From Mortierella sp. BCC40632 (Eukaryota; Mortierellomycota; Mortierellomycetes; Mortierellales; Mortierellaceae): a DNA stretch of 64,000 nucleotides. The stretch spans positions 390,501 to 454,500 of the forward strand of contig WAEK01000003.1 of assembly GCA_011634665.1 (NCBI GenBank). The letters are read 5' to 3'. Under the pieces are notes generated by a model, which saw only the letters and a list, made by a program, of their open reading frames with translations, searched no databases and was not told where the DNA came from. Made by a program: the position numbers and the translations under genes. This document shows, in pieces, positions 49,180-60,279 of this stretch (the stretch's first letter is position 1; each line of letters opens with the position of its first letter).

Positions 49180-50248
49180 CGTCTTTTGAACGTATCCATT
49201 CCTCACGAGAGCCTGTTGGCACGCCTATCCGGTGCGGCCAGCTCCACATCCTCCTTGTAAACACACACTGCCATAGCATGGCATGGCATGGTACATCATG
49301 CCCACCCTCCTCCGTTGAGGTACCCCGACCCCCTCTTGCCTCCCGCGCCGGCATTGGATCAGCCGCTGGTGAGGCCGGTACCTCGTCCCGGAGGGCATCA
49401 GTCTCTCCCCCGAATGCCGCAGGACGCGTGAAGGCACAAGGAGAAGAGGGATGTGGTGTGGCAAGTCTTCTCCAGGAGATGGAAATACTCCGTAGGTTGG
49501 CCTCCATCCAAGATCCCGCTCTCAACACAGACTCCTTCTCGACCGCAGCAGGCGTGCTGGACAAAAGGAGGTAAGGTAGTATGCTCAGGAGGACTTGTGG
49601 CGGATGAGGAAGGCCAGGCAGTCGTCGCTAGGAGAGACGCGGAGCCGTCTGTCGGCGCGGTAGCGGAGAGGGTGACGGAGATTGGGGCAGCATTTGTGCC
49701 CGTACGAAAAAGCCAGGCTCGAGGATCGACCGTAACGTGCCAAGAGTGAGTTTATCCAACATGGACTTTTTTTTTTTTTTTTTTTTTTTTCAGCCATTGA
49801 ATGAGCAAAAGGAGGTGTCTGACTAAGGCACGATGGAGGGTTAGAGGGGGCAGACCAAGGAGACATGCACACTAAAGAGGGGTTAGAAGGGCAAACAAAT
49901 ACCCGCTTTTGGGTACCCAACATCCTATGCTCGAGGTCAAGGAGGGGATGCCAGAGAGATGTCGGTTCTGGTATTTTGCATGCCCCTGTCACGCTAGACG
50001 CCTGAGTTCAACCCGATGTGCCGCATCCTGCATTCTGTCCCTGTAGACCGCGGTCGGTTTTAGTAGAAGCCCGTTTTGTAGTGAGGCTATCTAGAAAGAA
50101 AGCGTAGACAGGCATAGGGCAGGGTGGGAGAGAGATAGAGACAGAGCACGCGGCTCGTACCTCCAAGCACCCTAGAAGATGAGATGGCTTTGCCAAAGAC
50201 AAGACTCTTGTTGGTGTCATGAGCGTGTGTTACGCCACCAACTGGGAC

Positions 50249-50292
<44 letters not shown>

Positions 50293-50525
50293 CTTCTTCT
50301 TTTTTCTTTCCTCTTTCGATGTTGGACGATCTCTCATCTTGCCATCATGCATATCCTTTTAATTTGGCTTCTCTCTCAAACCCTGCCCTTTTTTCTATTC
50401 GTCTTCTCCATCTTCCCACGCCCTTTCCTTCCCTTGCTCATCCTCATCGTCTAGACCCCCTCGTAGCCTCGCTCCAACTCACTCCACTTTTTTCCCAGTC
50501 ACAACTCCAGAGCTCCACTCACACC

Positions 50526-53500
50526 ATGACAGCTACACTTTGCCACGCCTCTCCACGCAGTGGTACTCTCACCAACATTCGTTATCACGCCTATCCCTCC
50601 TCGTCTGCCTCGAGATCCTATGCCACAGTCGACCCGCTTTGCTCCCTTGACTTGTCATACACCGCCTCTCTGCCTCTCCGCTCACAGACAAGCTCTTCGA
50701 GGGGCTCCAAAGTCACCACTCCTTTGCCACCTTCTCCGCTCGATGCTCTAGTCATGGCTCTGGAAGCTACAGCAGAAGAGATAGATAGGGTTTCTGACCA
50801 GTCTCCACATTCTTCGCCACCAAGCACTATCTCGTTCTGCACCACATCCGACGAGAGTAGTTCAGAAGAGATTGAGTGTCGAGGCAATAGCAACTCTGAA
50901 ATCAAGGGTGGATCTGTAGGCTCTAGCGCCACAGTGTCCGTTCCACCCAGCTGCCTTTCGGAAATCAAAGTCTCAAGTGAATCCTTACTCGAGCCCAAGA
51001 GCCATGCTATCGTATCTTCGCTCCAGTGCATCCCCTCGTTAGCTTTGTCAGAGTCTACAGCAGCAGTAGTGTTAGCACTGGCCTCGCTTCCTCCTATTGC
51101 ACTTCCTCCAGTCATGGGACCCATGAGGTCTGAGCCCTGTTCTTCCCAAGAGTCCACACCCGAAATCCAGGAGTCGAGCACAGCTCCCGTACCCTCAGAG
51201 TCACGCACTATCTCTGGACATGGTCATCGCAGAATGAGCAGCAGCAGCAGCATTAGCAGTGTCAGCAGCATTAGCAGTAGCGGTAGCAGTAATGGCGATC
51301 CCAGCAGCAATAGTACCGACGCTAAAACTTATGCTTGCTCGGCAGCCAACTGTGGCAAACGGTTCTGCCAAGCCTCTAGTCTGCGTATCCATGAGCGGTA
51401 GGTTCAGAAGGGTCGCGAGTCACGATTGTGGCGGTGTCTGAAGTGATATCCTGGTCAAAAGATCTGTTTGACTGACCGAGTTGTCCGTTCTATCTCTCTT
51501 TGAAATCAACACCTTCCTCCTCTCTGGGAAAACGAATAGGTGTCATACGGGTGCTCGCCCCTTCGTAAGTACTTCCACCCTCTTCCTCCTGCTCCTCCGC
51601 ATCTACACGCCTCTCTTCTACTGGTCATTTGAAGTCACCTTGAGAGTTGCTTTATTGGGAACGAAAGGGAGTGGAAAGGAGCATGGACATGGGGCCTTAC
51701 CTTCCTGATACTCAAATGACCGACTATGAGAGATGTACGTAAACCGCAGGCGGAGTTGGATGGGAATTGTGAATCGGAAGGGGCATTCCTTCGTAGCTAC
51801 ATGTATGCACCACGCCTTTGTCGTTCTCTTGACACTGTCATTTCATGGCTACAGCTGTCGCTGAGAAGTAGCGTGGAGCATTGCGTGATGGCCGAGGGTT
51901 CTCATTAGAATCGAGCAGTGACAGAAGACCTCCTCGGCTTTGCATCCTCATGTCGCACAAAACAAAAACTCGAATGGAGTGAAAGACTGGGCAAATGAAA
52001 CTGAGGCTGAAAGGTTAGGACATTCGAGATAGCATTGCCACAGGGGGTCGAGTCAGGCGCGTCCTTGACTTTTTTTTTGCTTCTTCTGTGCTTGAAGAGG
52101 CTCTGTCATTATCGGTTCTGTTGGTGGTGCGCGTGCACTGAGAGATGATGTGACTCTTCGCAATCATCTCCTTGGCTTCGCATACTACCTATATGTCCAC
52201 CATCGGCTGGTTTCCGGGGAACCAAGTAGTCCGATTCTCACAACCCACTATCCACTACTCCGGCCATACCATGTTGCTAACGAGTGAAAACGGAAAAAAA
52301 AAAAAGGAAAGGCCCCAAATCATTGACGGATTACCTGAATGCTCTTTTTCGAATGCCACAACTCCAGTGGTTCTCTTTGTCAGTTCGGGCAATAATGGGC
52401 CAGTCCTATTATCGTTTAGCTTGACTACAGAACTTCACAATGCCATTTTTTTCTCTTCTTTTTTCACAACCTGCGGAGCAAATCATTTCTTTCCCATTCT
52501 TTACAACTGCCCCACCTTTCGTGAAGCAACCGAGTGCTTCAATGCTCTGCAGGGTTTTTTTTATCCTCCTATTCTCGCACTTCATCTTTTCATATATTCT
52601 TTATTACCACGCTCAATCAACCGTGATGAAAAACGCTGGTACAAATCGTCTGCAGAAAAGCGCGAACAACAGCATTTTTTTGACTCTTAGAGCGCTAGAA
52701 AAGAAAAACGATCATGACGAGAAAGGAATGGAAGAAAGACAGGTCGTAAGAGAAGTCGATGTGTGCTCGGACAAAGCGATGAACTGTTTCGGGGATGGCT
52801 AGACTCTTGAGTCTCGGCTGTGCCAACCCTTTGCTGGCTCAGATTTCCTGTTCATCCTTTCCGCTGCGCAATCTTCCCTCTTTGCTTGTCCTTTCCCATA
52901 CCTTCTCAAGTTGTTTTTTTGATTCCTCTTATCTGACGAAACGTATCATGATTTTGACGACTCACGGTTTTGTCTTCTTCCTCTTTCAATTTTCCGTTCA
53001 TTTGAATGGACAATATCACCATCTTCTTTCTGGGGGGATCGGTGTGGTATTCTAATTGAATTGTCTCCCTTTGGTTACATGGCTATCCCTCCGGCAATCC
53101 AACTTCATGAACTATTTGTTGGTTGGGTGGGGCTTTTTTCCTAAACGATACCGAATGATCCTTTTGATGGATTGCTGGATCTCTTCTTTTGCTCTTTGCG
53201 TTGTCTTTTCTTTTGCGTGGCATACTGGATATGACTTGGGGACTGGGTGTGTTTCAATTGGGATGGGTGCCGTGTGTCTTTGTCAATGTCTTGATACAGG
53301 TGTGCCGCTATGATGGGTGTGAGCGATCCTTCACTCAGCTTGGGAACTTGAAGGTAAGACTTAATCGTGGAATCAACCGGACTCCCTCGTGATCAAGTCA
53401 CCACTCTGCTCATCACCTGCCTGCTTTTATTTGTGGGTACTTTGTTTTAGACCCATGAACGCAAGCATACCGGAGAACGTCCATACAAGTGCCTCTACCC

Positions 53501-54506
53501 TGGTTGCGACAAGGCGTTTACTCAACTTGGAAACTTGAAGACGCACGAGCATATCCATGACGAAGTCAAGCCGTTTATTTGCCGAATTGCAGGATGTGGC
53601 AAGACCTTTAGTCAACTTGGAAATCTAAAGGTAACTGCTTTAAAATCCTCTCACCCAAAGGCGCCAGAGCTTTATAATATGACACGCCTGTCGTCTTTTT
53701 GTGGTTTGGGTAGCTTTTTTTAGTCTTGGGTGTCTTATATCTGAATCAGCGTCGAGTATTATGAGACAGATCCAACATTCCTTTCTGAGACCAATAAGCT
53801 TCGCGAATGATATTAATGCGGCTCGATTTTCAACGCTCCTGTCTCCTCATAGACCCATACGATTAAAATTCATCCCGATGCTGGGATTAGTGATGAGGAG
53901 CTTGCTGTCACCTCCAAGACAAGAGCAAAGTCCCTTGTGCCTCCTACATTTCATTCTAATAGCCCTCCCCGACCAGCAGCAGCAGCAGCGTTCACTTCAC
54001 TGGCAATGGAGGTAGCTAGTTCACTCATCGCCACATCGCAGGTATTGAAGCAAGATCTCGATCTGAATCCGAAGCAAACTCCTAAGCAAATTCCGATGCA
54101 AGTTCCAATCCAAGACCCCAAACTGGACCTCGGTTCTGACCCAATGCTGAAGCCCGAGCAGGACTCAGCACACGAACCTCAGCAGTACTCTTCACATTCT
54201 GTCATGGTGCCAGTGCCTGGTGTGGTTTACGATGAATGCGGCTCATTGGAGCGGTTAAGGCGCTCAGAGCATCTGGATAGGTTTTACCAACCGGAGCAGG
54301 AAGAACGGAGGGTGGCCAATCCAGTACAGGTCTACTTTCATCCTTATCAGCGACGTCCTATTCGACCCCAGCCATGTGAAGAAGCCAGGTTATTGAAGGA
54401 GATCCGAGCCATGGTTCGATACCAAAACCAGAAACGCAATCGCAGTTACAAGCGTTCTAGGCAGATACTGGATAGCAGTGAAGTCTCTGACGAAATGGAA
54501 GTGTAA
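50526..54506 (+). CDS. C2H2 zinc-finger transcription factor, four fingers
   Basis: Probable nuclear DNA-binding regulator. Five exons (50526-51397, 51540-51564, 53300-53353, 53451-53630, 53853-54506) give 594 aa. The first 280 residues are Ser/Thr/Pro-rich with Ser clusters. Four tandem C2H2 fingers follow: [58 protein letters not shown] and [19 protein letters not shown], joined by TGERP-type linkers. The fingers 2-4 share QLGNLK at the recognition helix. The C-terminal part has [12 protein letters not shown] Pro/Gln repeats, a basic patch near [15 protein letters not shown] and an acidic end. Introns interrupt finger 1 after HER and fingers 2 and 4 at exactly [11 protein letters not shown]. 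Intron 2 is 1735 nt. Similar to Azf1-like fungal fingers; target genes unknown. Confidence 0.9.
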
Positions 54507-54900
54507 CCGTTGCCTTTTCCCCTCGAGTCCATTGTACAAACTCCCTCGATCCTGCTTACATCTTTCTGTCACTCTTTTGTGCCTTAATCCTGATTTACTC
54601 AATACCCTTCTCTAACCCATCCTTGCACGCCTTGTACTGTACCCTCATTCGTCTCCCTGCTCGACCGTGTACACGTTAAAATAAAAACTATTGCTCCGTT
54701 TTGCTGTGGAGGACTTGCCCTTTGCCTTCTCTCTCCTTTTGCTGATCGAAGGAGATGTATACTGGCCCTCCTGATAGATATGCAGGGAGAAGTCACCGCC
54801 TCTAGTCTTTCAAGAGTGAGTGATTCATGCAATGGAGGAGTATTTTTTTTAAAAAAAAGGCTGCTTGAATCCTCGAAACCCACTTTTGCACCACTGACCA
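54507..54900. other. Spacer zinc-finger gene to UPRT
   Basis: 394 bp, 3' UTR of the zinc-finger gene and upstream region of the next plus-strand gene. No gene recognised; the frame from 54780 does not join the UPRT exons in phase. Confidence 0.5.
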
Positions 54901-56062
54901 ATGCTTCATCTCAAGTTTCCCAAGCTCTCGATTTCCCGAAAGGGCATACGATACCTCAAAGAGTCAGCCCAAGTGTCCCAGGCTGCTCCACAAGGGAGTC
55001 TGACACTTCCAAAAGTCTCCTCGACCTCACCCAAAGTAGTAAGAGAGAGTAAGAGAAATACTGAGAACGAGACCCCTAAGGAATGAATGCTGAGCTCATT
55101 ATTTCTCATTCCATTTACAATCCCTCCTCTAGGACACTCCCGATGACATCCCCATTGAGCCTCCAACAGAAAGCCTGAATGAGGTGCAACCACAACCAGT
55201 CTTAGAAAAGCCGCTACCACCCTCTCTATGGCCCGAGCACCAGGTTGTCGTTTTGCCTCAGTCCAAGCAAATCATGGCCTTACTGACTGTGATGAGAGAC
55301 CGAGAATCGCCTCGAAGAGAGTTTATTGCCTCAGTCGACCGACTCTGTCGCCTCGTTGTCGAAGAAGGTAAGTTCCTCTCCGATATCATATTCTCTGTCT
55401 CTTTCGTTTCTCTCTTTCTCTTTCTCTTTCTCTCCTTGCTTTTAATAGCTATTGCTAACTAGCTTAGCGCCTTTTTTTTTTCGCCTTTTAGGATTAAACC
55501 ATATTCCAATGATCGAAAAGATTATCTTTACACCATCCGGTACAAACTATTGAAAATGGATCAAACAGGGCAGGGAAGGGATTAATGCCAAAGTTTATGA
55601 GAGTGAACCGATTTTTTCTAAATCTGAGTTATCCCACACCATTTTGAGAGAATAGGATTAGAGTTTAAAGGCTACGAAAACAGCCAGGACGTGTGTGGCA
55701 TTCCTGTTCTTCGTGCTGGAGAAGCGAGTAAGAGAGAGGATCTCTTGTGTATTTTTTTTTTTTCTTTCTTTCTTTTTTTTTTTTTTTTTTTTCTTTCTCC
55801 CCTTCTAACCTCCTTTCCCTTCTACTCTCTATCCAAACAAAAACTCCTTCTTTCTCAGTGGAAAAGTCACTTCGGGATATCTGGCCAGATATTCGGATCG
55901 GCAAGGTCCTGATCCAGCGAGATCCAAACACCAAAAGATCTAGATTCTTTTATTCAAAACTCCCACCCAATATTGCCGAACAGTTTTGTCTAGTCATGGA
56001 TCCAGTACTTGGTATGAGCCCTTCATGCACAGCATTCAGCTCCATTTTTCATTTCTCGCCCC

Positions 56063-56098
<36 letters not shown>

Positions 56099-56348
56099 GT
56101 TGTACTTTATGATAGCGACTGGTGGTTCGGCCGTCACAGCGATCGAGGCACTTCTCATGCATGGTGTCAAAGAGGACAAAGTCGTCTTTCTATGCATCAT
56201 TAGCTGTCCGGAAGGTCTTCGCGCTTTGACGTCCCGATTCCCCAAGGTTAAAGTCATCACATCCTCTGTCGCGGAGCGGCTAGACGAACGAAAATATGTG
56301 ATACCCGATACGTTTGATGTTGGTTGCCGCTACTATGGCACTGACTAA
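54901..56348 (+). CDS. FUR1: Uracil phosphoribosyltransferase
   Basis: Pyrimidine salvage: uracil plus PRPP gives UMP. Exons 54901-55038, 55133-55367, 55492-55539, 55656-55727, 55859-56011, 56116-56348 join in phase to 292 aa. Core features: LPQSKQIMALLTVMRDRESP, the GIPVLRAGEAME segment, the PRPP loop MDPVLATGGSA, and the C-terminal uracil-site end IPDTFDVGCRYYGTD. The first exon (MLHLKFPKLS..., 46 residues) is the weakest part; it is S/P-rich with no known domain, and a later start inside exon 2 is possible. The last intron carries a T30 tract followed by an acceptor TATGATAG. Confidence 0.9.
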
Positions 56349-56754
56349 ACACAATATACTCCCACCACGCCCTAATTACAATAATGATAGCAATGATAAA
56401 TAGATGTTGATTGAGATTCCAACCTAATAGGCTGCAAAGCAGGATCGTCTTTCCTCTCTCACTATTTCCCCCTCTGAGGTTAAATATGTAATTTCTTGTG
56501 TAGTGCCCCTTTTGGGAACAATAAGATATGGCTGCTGCAATGCCACTCTATCGAGGAAGGAGGGTTGCTCAATTCAGATCTGGTGCCGGTCGGGGCTCAA
56601 ACAGAAAAAAAAAAAAAAAAAGGGTCTCTCGCAAATCCCTGCACAAATGATCATTAGTCCCTGCGTATGTGCTTTTATTGTGCCTGAATGGTGTTCCCAC
56701 AATATATCATCCTGCCAAACTTTTTTATCCGACATTCATCCGTTTTCCTGCCAT
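56349..56754. other. Convergent 3' spacer, UPRT / Mago nashi
   Basis: 406 bp between stop codons. A17 near 56605. No gene recognised. Confidence 0.55.
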
Positions 56755-58003
56755 TTAGATGGGCTTGATCTGCGTTTGGAAAAATATAATATGATTCAAA
56801 AAGAGTGAGTCCTACTAGTAGCCAGTATTCAAACGCCCTTAGGTATTTTTGCTGTTGATAAAGACCCTCAATAGCTCTTACCTTCCAGTGCAAAGTGATG
56901 AGCGAGAATACTAGGCACCGGAGATCTTCGACCAAGTAGTAGAACACACGGAGACCCTCGGGATCATCGCTGGCTTGCACATCCACAAGTGATCCGATCT
57001 TTGCCGTCTAGAGAGCGAAAGTACAAAACAGACAATCGGATCCAGCATTAGGACTGTGATCATTGACACAGGACTGAGGCTTTTTTTGGGAGGAGTCTGG
57101 ACCCAATTAGCGAGTGCATCTGGCTCAATAGGGGTTGGCAAATGCAGAGTATCCTTGTCCTTGACTCGAGTATCGATAGTAAAACAATCAAATCACAGCA
57201 ATCCTTTTGCCAGAATGATCAAAGAGTAATAGCCATTTTCATAGTCGAATCTAACGCTCGCCTCATTTGTTTTTCCAGTATTATTTGTTCCAAACAGCAG
57301 CAATATTCACACGCTGCGAGTTTCTGTGAGAATAAGGAGGGGGTTACCTCAAAAGAAATGTGCTCGTTGCCAAGACGGATCTCGAGTTCCTGCTTGCCGA
57401 CAACGCTCTTCCGTGGCCATTTGTGGTCATCTTCCTTCATGACTTCTGAATCGAGGATGATCCTCTTCAACTCCTTGATCATCAAAGGGCTTACGGTCAC
57501 TGTTTTTTTTTTTTTAAGAATAGAGTACGAGGTATGGTACCAAAAAGACAATTGTTAAAAGACAGAATCCCTTTGATCTCCGTTGGCTGAACGCTCCCTC
57601 TCCTTTGATTTATGGTCTGTTCGTATGAATGTTTGTAAAAACGTACTCTCTTTCTTGATCAGCGAGTCATTCCTGTAGTTGGAGTTGTTGGCATATCGGC
57701 AACGTCCGTCCGCGTGGAACTCGAACTCGATGAACTCGTGTCCATATCGTCCCTGATGGCCTGAGCTAAAAGGGGACATTCAGAGCAATAGCCATAAAAA
57801 TGTATCAGCATGTATAGCTCATGAATCAGCACTTTGACTCTTTGACGACGGATGCTTTTTGTTGCCCAAAGATGTTGCAAGTGTACACCTAAATTGGACG
57901 CTGTGGATCGCTCAGAGTATTGTGAATGTAGGTGGATATGAGAGACATGGAGTCCAAGAAGAGTGACCTACTAGTAGCGCACATAGAATTCCTCGGATGG
58001 CAT
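56755..58003 (-). CDS. MAGO: Protein mago nashi (exon junction complex core)
   Basis: Partner of Y14 in the exon junction complex on spliced mRNA. Five exons (58003-57972, 57765-57647, 57499-57348, 57007-56882, 56769-56755) give 147 aa, the usual length. It reads [27 protein letters not shown], then [57 protein letters not shown] and [19 protein letters not shown]. All are hallmarks. The terminal exon is only 15 nt and supplies IKPI plus TAA, the exact end of Mago proteins. The first intron's donor lies inside a CTACTAGTAG palindrome. Start codon 363 bp from the divergent RtcB gene. Confidence 0.96.
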
Positions 58004-58366
58004 TGTGATGGAGAGTGAGCTGGCGGGTCGGGCGCTAATGGCTGGGGTCCTGGATTCCTGGCGACTCTGCTGGCGACTCTGTACAGGAATGGATGCCGAG
58101 GAGAACATCGCATCTAGTAGGTCGCCAGATTCGCCAAAAGTTTCTATGACGTCGTGATGAAAACTACGATCGCATGTGCTGCGCCAAGTCGGAGTCCAGG
58201 AATCCGCAGGCGGGGGAAGCCGCAGCTGGGCGCAGGACACAGCAGCATACTGAGAGAAGTGGCGCATGGCCTGGGCGCTCTTTTATAAAGACGGGACCGT
58301 GTCTCTTTTTTTTTTTTTTTTATCTCTCTCACCACATCAGATACCCTACCCCTCTCACCCCTCAGC
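58004..58366. promoter_or_regulatory. Divergent promoter, Mago nashi / RtcB, with palindromic TATA
   Basis: 363 bp between the two ATGs. TTTATAAA at 58282-58289 is self-complementary, so can be read as TATA from either side; it is 78 bp from the RtcB ATG and about 280 bp from the Mago ATG. A T17 tract follows at about 58304-58322. No other gene is supported, although a minus-strand frame extends upstream of the Mago ATG to 58267. Confidence 0.5.
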
Positions 58367-60279
58367 ATGCCTTCAATTCGTCTCACTCTCGTCAACAACG
58401 CCAAGCAGACACAGCGGTCAGCTGTTCTCTTAAAGATCAGCGATACTGCATCCTCAGATCCCATCCAAGAGATCCTGACTCTTGCCAAGAATAAGCTACG
58501 ACTCAAGAAGGCCAAGACTCTATACCTAGCCCAAGGTGTAGAGATCTCTGATCCAGCATGGTTTTCCACGGGAAAGATTTCCCAGGACAGGTTAGTCCTC
58601 TCTTCACCTTTCTCTCTTATCCACATTTATTTCCTTGTTTTGTTTTTCTCAATTTAAAATGCTTCTCGTCCTCCAGCCTAGTGTTTGTCTCCTGCGGAGA
58701 GGCATATATTGGTCAACTCAAGACAGAACCAGCAGCAATCCCAGCATCCAGCTCAAAAGAATCCACAGAGACAGAAGCTGGCCCTTCGACCTCGAACATC
58801 GACCAAACAAATGGAAATGACAGCGATAATAGTAAAGAGTCAAGTTCTAGTGTCGAGGACTCAGAAATTTCGGCCAGCATCGCCATCCTTGCTAAGAAGA
58901 GCCACGTGGACCCAGATGCCAACGTTCAACTCAACAGGACAGCCATGTTACCAGGAATGCGACGTGTTGTTGGCCAGCCAGACCTTCATCCAGGTAACAC
59001 AGGGATCTGTCCATCAATGGCGCCATCTCCTGCCTCTAACGATGAAAGAGCGAACTGATGCGGAGGATATCTGGTCATCCGTTTAGAGACTAACATTCAA
59101 CCACTTTATCGATCCAATACCAAATTATCATTTCACTTTTTCAGGAAACCAATACCCCATTGGCGCAACATTTATCACCCAGAAACTTATCTATCCAGCA
59201 CTGATTGGCAATGACATTGTAAGTGTTTTTCGATGGACCAGGAATTTGTGCCACACATGGACATAAAATACGCACTGTTGCTAAACTCATACTATGCTAA
59301 ATTATAGGGATGTGGAATGGCAGTCTACAAGACGCGACTCTCGTCCGATATCAAGCCTCAAAAGATTGTCGACAAGCTTCACCATTTGGAGGGTCGTTGG
59401 ACGGAAGGCAACCCACACGAGTTCTTACTCTCTAAGCTAGGGTCTGAAAAATCTGAGGCAGGAAATGTATTTCTGGATCAACTCGGAACTGTCGGCGGAG
59501 GAAACCATTTTGCAGAGTTTGTGATCCTGGAACATCGCGTCGACGAACAACTCTGTGATCAATATGACTTGACCGAGTCGAACACGTATTTGATCGTTCA
59601 TTCAGGATCCAGAAAGTTTGGTCAATCGGTCCTTGAGCAGTCCAACCGGGCCATGTCCAAAGGCGGTAACAAGAAGCTAATCGGAATCGAGGCCGACTCT
59701 GATGCAGGAAAGAGTTACCTACGACAGCATGACCTGGCTTGTGCCTGGGCGCTCGCGAACCGAGAATTAATCGCGCACCGTGTATTAAGCCGACTGAACG
59801 CTGAAGATGATGCAGTCAAGATCTTGGATATTTGGCACAACAATGTCGAGCCAAAGGTCATTGAGAGCATCGATGAGAAGCGCACTAGCTGGATTCATCG
59901 CAAAGGTGCAGCGCCCAGCGACCGAGGACTGGTAGTTATCCCAGGCAGTCGCGGCCACTTTTCATACCTGGTTATGCCTCATGGAGACCAAGAAAAGAAT
60001 GGATATTCGCTGGCTCATGGAGCAGGACGCTTGCTTCCTCGAGCAAAGGCACTTCAAAAGCGACCTCAAGCCTCAAAACAGGCCTCGATCTCGGCTCTCC
60101 AAACGACGAGTCTTGGATCGAGTGTCATCTGCGAAGACACGGATCTACTTTTTGAGGAACAACCAGATGCGTACAAGGAAATCACCGACATTATTGATGA
60201 TTTGGGACCATTTATCAAGGTTGTTGCTGTTCTACGACCCATCTGCACTTATAAGATGCGCAAGGAGAATCGCACATAG
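58367..60279 (+). CDS. RtcB-type RNA ligase with N-terminal beta-grasp (doublecortin-like) extension
   Basis: RtcB joins 2',3'-cyclic phosphate or 3'-phosphate RNA ends to 5'-OH ends using GTP and metal. Exons 58367-58590, 58677-58993, 59145-59218, 59308-60279 give 528 aa. Residues 1-90 look like a doublecortin/ubiquitin-like fold: KKAKTLYLAQGVEIS then LVFVSCGEAYIG. A Ser/Glu-rich linker (about 95-150) follows. The catalytic domain has QPDLHPG, PIGA, GNDIGCGM (D204, C207), GTVGGGNHFAEF (N271, H272, E275), VHSGSRKFG (H303), HRKGA (H402), PGSRGHFSYLV and the guanylylated-His motif AHGAGR (H442). All known metal and nucleotide ligands therefore appear present. QPDLHPG and PGSRGHF resemble the bacterial RtcB2/release-factor-H-associated branch more than archaeal/metazoan RtcB. 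Well-studied fungi use Trl1 for tRNA ligation, so the role is open. Confidence 0.9.

Larger units (their letters stand above)
47298..50525. promoter_or_regulatory. 3.2 kb divergent spacer, PH gene / zinc-finger gene
   Basis: Contains a long GA/GAGAAA-rich purine stretch (47560-47790) upstream of the PH gene, an A22 run near 48838, a perfect 12-bp inverted repeat at 49150-49179, CATGG pentamers at 49273-49292, T21 near 49768 and a T39 run near 50252-50290. A GC-richer part (48880-49760) has open frames on both strands that I could not assign. Confidence 0.5.

Noticed and set aside
52172..52690. 172-codon plus-strand frame inside the long zinc-finger intron
   Set aside because: Low-complexity F/S-rich product, no recognised motif, no good start context; treated as chance. 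The intron itself is reported as a finding.
54780..55052. Alternative first exon for UPRT in the frame starting at 54780
   Set aside because: It joins exon 2 (phase 0) only out of phase; the frame from 54901 joins cleanly.
57889..58267. Longer N-terminus for Mago nashi starting at 58267
   Set aside because: Mago proteins begin immediately before EEFYVRYY; the upstream frame is S/P-rich, and the ATG at 58003 gives the exact family length.
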